Below, in pieces: positions 7,084 through 7,348 of a stretch of DNA of 7,348 nt. The notes beneath the pieces are model-generated. The model saw nothing but the letters and a program-made list of their open reading frames with translations, ran no database searches and had not been told where the DNA came from. A program made the position numbers and the translations under genes. Where the stretch lies: contig JBMZBC010000044.1 in the NCBI GenBank assembly GCA_049611965.1, forward strand, positions 1-7,348, in the 5' to 3' direction. The stretch is from UBA10364 sp049611965 (GTDB lineage: Bacteria > Bacteroidota > Bacteroidia > Flavobacteriales > Schleiferiaceae). Numbering within the stretch: position 1 is the stretch's first letter; each line of letters starts with the position of its first letter.

Positions 7084-7347
7084 GTTTCCTCGCAGATTCA
7101 CTTCGATATAGTTCCTCAAGAATCCCATCCCGTAACCTGCATTCATAGTTATGGTCGTACGAATAGCTAAAGCAGCAACCTTAATATTTTCAGTTCTTGA
7201 AGCCTCTACAAAGACCGCAGATAGGTAGCCTACAAAAGCTAAGAAAGGCACTGCCATTAGTGAGTTTTCCTGGATTAGACTTACTATGAACAGTAGAAAA
7301 CTGGCATAGCGATAGAGCGTGAAGGCCGTTGGAAATAAGTGGGTGAT
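7063..7347 (-). CDS. C-terminus of a membrane-anchored protein, probably family 2 glycosyltransferase
   Basis: Partial gene whose 5' end lies beyond the right edge. The frame is open from 7347 leftwards, beyond the internal ATG at 7257, and gives 94 residues and a TAA stop at 7063-7065. Two hydrophobic stretches (about residues 12-26 and 30-46 of the fragment) are followed by a basic, amphipathic segment with T-T-I-T-M-N-A-G-Y-G-M-G-F-L. A membrane-helix pair followed by an 'H/N-x-x-Y-G-x-G-F' ending resembles the C-terminal anchor of inverting family 2 glycosyltransferases that build surface polysaccharides in Bacteroidota. The catalytic GT-A domain is not in the window, so this is a moderate-confidence guess. 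The gene converges with the 6355 gene and overlaps its last 21 bases. Confidence 0.5.
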   Translation of the reverse strand: MTHLFPTAFTLYRYASFLLFIVSLIQENSLMAVPFLAFVGYLSAVFVEASRTENIKVAALAIRTTITMNAGYGMGFLRNYIEVNLRGNSRGIKL

Positions 7348-7348
7348 T

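Overview
The window looks like ordinary chromosome from a member of the Bacteroidota, most likely Flavobacteriales. The reasons are the order TPR protein / DUF368 / aroE / DUF349 protein, which I recall as recurrent in that group, a DUF3784 plus bacterial-PH membrane protein, and the absence of clear Shine-Dalgarno sequences before nearly all starts. The genus cannot be read from the sequence. I see no tRNA, rRNA, CRISPR array, insertion sequence or phage gene.

Positions 1-5761 hold a compact co-directional (+) gene string. It contains the 3' end of a TPR-repeat protein, a DUF368/PopT-type polyprenyl-phosphate transporter, shikimate dehydrogenase (aroE), a large multi-repeat DUF349 protein and the excinuclease subunit uvrB. 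The junctions are an 8-base overlap, a 4-base ATGA overlap, direct abutment and a 6-base gap. The five genes are therefore probably one transcript with coupled translation. The promoter lies to the left of the window.

Positions 5758-6288 (-) encode a small secreted or outer-membrane beta-barrel-like protein of unknown function. It converges on uvrB so tightly that both stop codons sit in one CTAG. The only real intergenic gap, 6289-6354, is divergent. It carries a perfect 8+8 inverted repeat whose left arm reaches into the start codon of the barrel gene. To its right, at 6355-7083 (+), is a four-helix membrane protein with a DUF3784-like N-terminus and a bacterial PH-like C-terminal domain. 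It converges with a partial (-) gene that runs off the right edge and looks like the membrane-anchored C-terminus of a family 2 glycosyltransferase.

The functions in the string are mixed: envelope lipid-carrier recycling, aromatic amino-acid synthesis and nucleotide excision repair. They read as a housekeeping string rather than one pathway. I found no convincing new multi-gene system. The points most worth a second look are the divergent inverted repeat, the DUF349 repeat protein fixed in this string, and the two terminator-less convergent junctions.
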